From Macrophomina tecta (Eukaryota; Ascomycota; Dothideomycetes; Botryosphaeriales; Botryosphaeriaceae), in assembly GCA_024180945.1 (NCBI GenBank), contig JAKSGN010000038.1, forward strand, positions 3,224,001-3,288,000: 64,000 nucleotides of DNA. Reading direction: 5' to 3'. Positions 62,808 to 64,000 of this stretch are shown here, one piece after another (positions within the stretch are counted from its first letter, which is position 1; every line of letters starts with the position of its first letter). A program made the position numbers and the translations under genes. The notes below the pieces were generated by a model. It was not told the DNA's origin, did not search any database, and saw nothing but the letters and a program-made list of their open reading frames with translations.

Positions 62808-64000
62808 TTTCGCTGCTCTCGGGGAAAAAGAAAACCATGAGCCTGTTGCTGTGCGAGCGAGTCTGGGGCATCCAACTCGAGATCCAAGGCAGGCAAGGTA
62901 GCCCTTGTAGCGAGCATATTTGTAGGAGACTGAAAGGCGTCCGAAAACGAGAGCTCGCTGGGAAATTCCAGAATGAACGTAGCATACCGTCTCTCCTGAG
63001 GCCTTTTCTCCCGTTTCTCTCAACTATCCACCTCTTTGCTGATGCCTCTGAGTCGCCGTAAATGTCGGTGGGCGATCTAATGAGGATCGGGGAGCGTTGG
63101 GCCTAGTCCGCCTGAGACGGCCGGCCCCTGTCTGTCGGCGATGTTCAGGCGTCCTTCCACGGCGCGATCCTGTACGAGCGATCCGACCAGATGGACTCCT
63201 CTCCTTCCATACAGGGCGTCTTGTCAGGAGACCTACTCTGTGCAAGCAGGCCGAATTTTCCGTGTTTGGGGGTTTCGCCGCTGCGGTAACCGTTACAGGC
63301 AAAGAAAGATACCACGCTGCAGCACTTACCACTCAAATGGCCGCAAGATCTTGAGGGCAGATCCAGATCAAGCCACAAAAACCAACTCCGGAAGTCATGT
63401 TAGCGGCCAAGGAGACGCAAGCGACCATGACTAAGTGCAGCTGTATAGCGTATTACGCGTTAAGCGTAACGGTGGGACCCGCCGCTAAGCGACGCCACAG
63501 CCGCGTCAATTACCAGAACAGGCGCGAGTCAAGCGCAGGCGCCGTGGCGTGAAAGCGGCTCGAGTGCTCCGCCGTGGCCGCATCCGCTGTCGAAATATCG
63601 GCGGATTTCTGTATGGCCCATCTCCCCGGCCGACTGCGTCAAGACGGCAGTCATAATCCAGTCCGTCTGATCAACCGGGCAATCACGTCAATCGTTAGAA
63701 GAATTGGGACAGATGGAGCACCGTGGACTCTCTTGCGTACTGCAAACGAGCGATGCGCAAGAACCCTGATCGTCCGCGGAAGATCTTTGCCAGCGGAGCC
63801 ACTTCGGCCAGGACATGCGAAAAGGACCGGTGGACCGATCCGTGTGCCTGGAGGGGCGGAGTGCGTTGTACTCTGCAGACCCTTAGTGTTATGAGCGTTG
63901 TGGATTGGCGGGCTGAGGGAGGCAGTTCCTCGGGCAAGCTATGTTTTCAATACCGGGATAACGGCATCGAACTTACTCTCGCTACGGCTCACGTCCGCTC
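62808..64000. other. Terminal intergenic region
   Basis: 1.19 kb to the window edge. It contains the promoter of the IDO-like gene; the remaining open frames are short, overlapping on both strands and without motifs. No tRNA, repeat or gene fragment was recognised. Confidence 0.45.

Noticed and set aside
1..64000. CRISPR arrays, rRNA genes, prophage or bacterial operons
   Set aside because: No regularly spaced direct repeats, rRNA cores or operon-like gene packing; the DNA is plainly fungal nuclear.

Overview
The window is genomic DNA of a filamentous ascomycete (Pezizomycotina). The evidence is short 46-143 bp introns with GT-AG (occasionally GC-AG) ends and CTAAC/CTGAC branch sites, spaced-out genes, fungus-specific families (Zn2Cys6 factors, HET, Pth11-type rhodopsin, GPI-anchored Ser/Thr-rich proteins), and repeats with C-to-T/G-to-A differences typical of repeat-induced point mutation (RIP). 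A Dothideomycete-like source is possible but not proven. No prokaryotic, organellar, viral, CRISPR, rRNA or convincing tRNA feature was seen.

Layout. 0-2 kb: end of a broken NCS1 permease facing a broken Zn2Cys6 factor. 3.8-15 kb: a 608-aa protein of unknown function, a fungal multi-pass membrane protein, a GPI-anchored Ser/Thr-rich wall protein and a PD-(D/E)XK nuclease-like protein with two Cys/His modules. 11.5 and 16.5 kb: two copies of a ~340 bp repeat, the second RIP-mutated. 17-23 kb: an orphan C-terminal exon, a family-25 glycosyltransferase, and wrecks of a sterol-uptake-type Zn2Cys6 factor and a glutathione transferase. 24-32 kb: a phytanoyl-CoA dioxygenase family enzyme, an amino-acid permease and, divergently, an NRPS-like adenylation-thiolation-reductase gene with one in-frame TAG. 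34-39 kb: AT-rich, repeat-bearing DNA with two small secreted cysteine-rich protein genes made of short exons, one intact and one frameshifted, among gene fragments and a MITE-like element. 39.7-45 kb: a secreted UVI-1/HsbA-like protein, a decayed protoporphyrinogen oxidase copy and a D-2-hydroxyacid dehydrogenase. 46-55 kb: a divergent pair of multicopper oxidases, then a Baeyer-Villiger monooxygenase. 55-63 kb: a broken HET gene, a nitrilase, a rhodopsin-domain membrane protein and an indoleamine 2,3-dioxygenase-like gene.

The most unusual system is the head-to-head multicopper oxidase pair at 46-51.7 kb. The minus-strand member keeps every copper ligand (though it has one 1-nt frameshift). 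The plus-strand member is an open seven-exon gene that shares intron positions with its partner but has lost seven of eleven copper ligands, including the whole type-1 site. It therefore looks like a maintained, catalytically dead partner.

About ten genes carry single indels or single stop codons in otherwise well-preserved reading frames. Some lie in homopolymers and could be residual assembly errors; others (CAG/CGA/TGG to stop) fit C:G-to-T:A mutation. Each broken call below should be read with that in mind. All exon boundaries are inferred by reading frame, splice consensus and family motifs, without transcript data.
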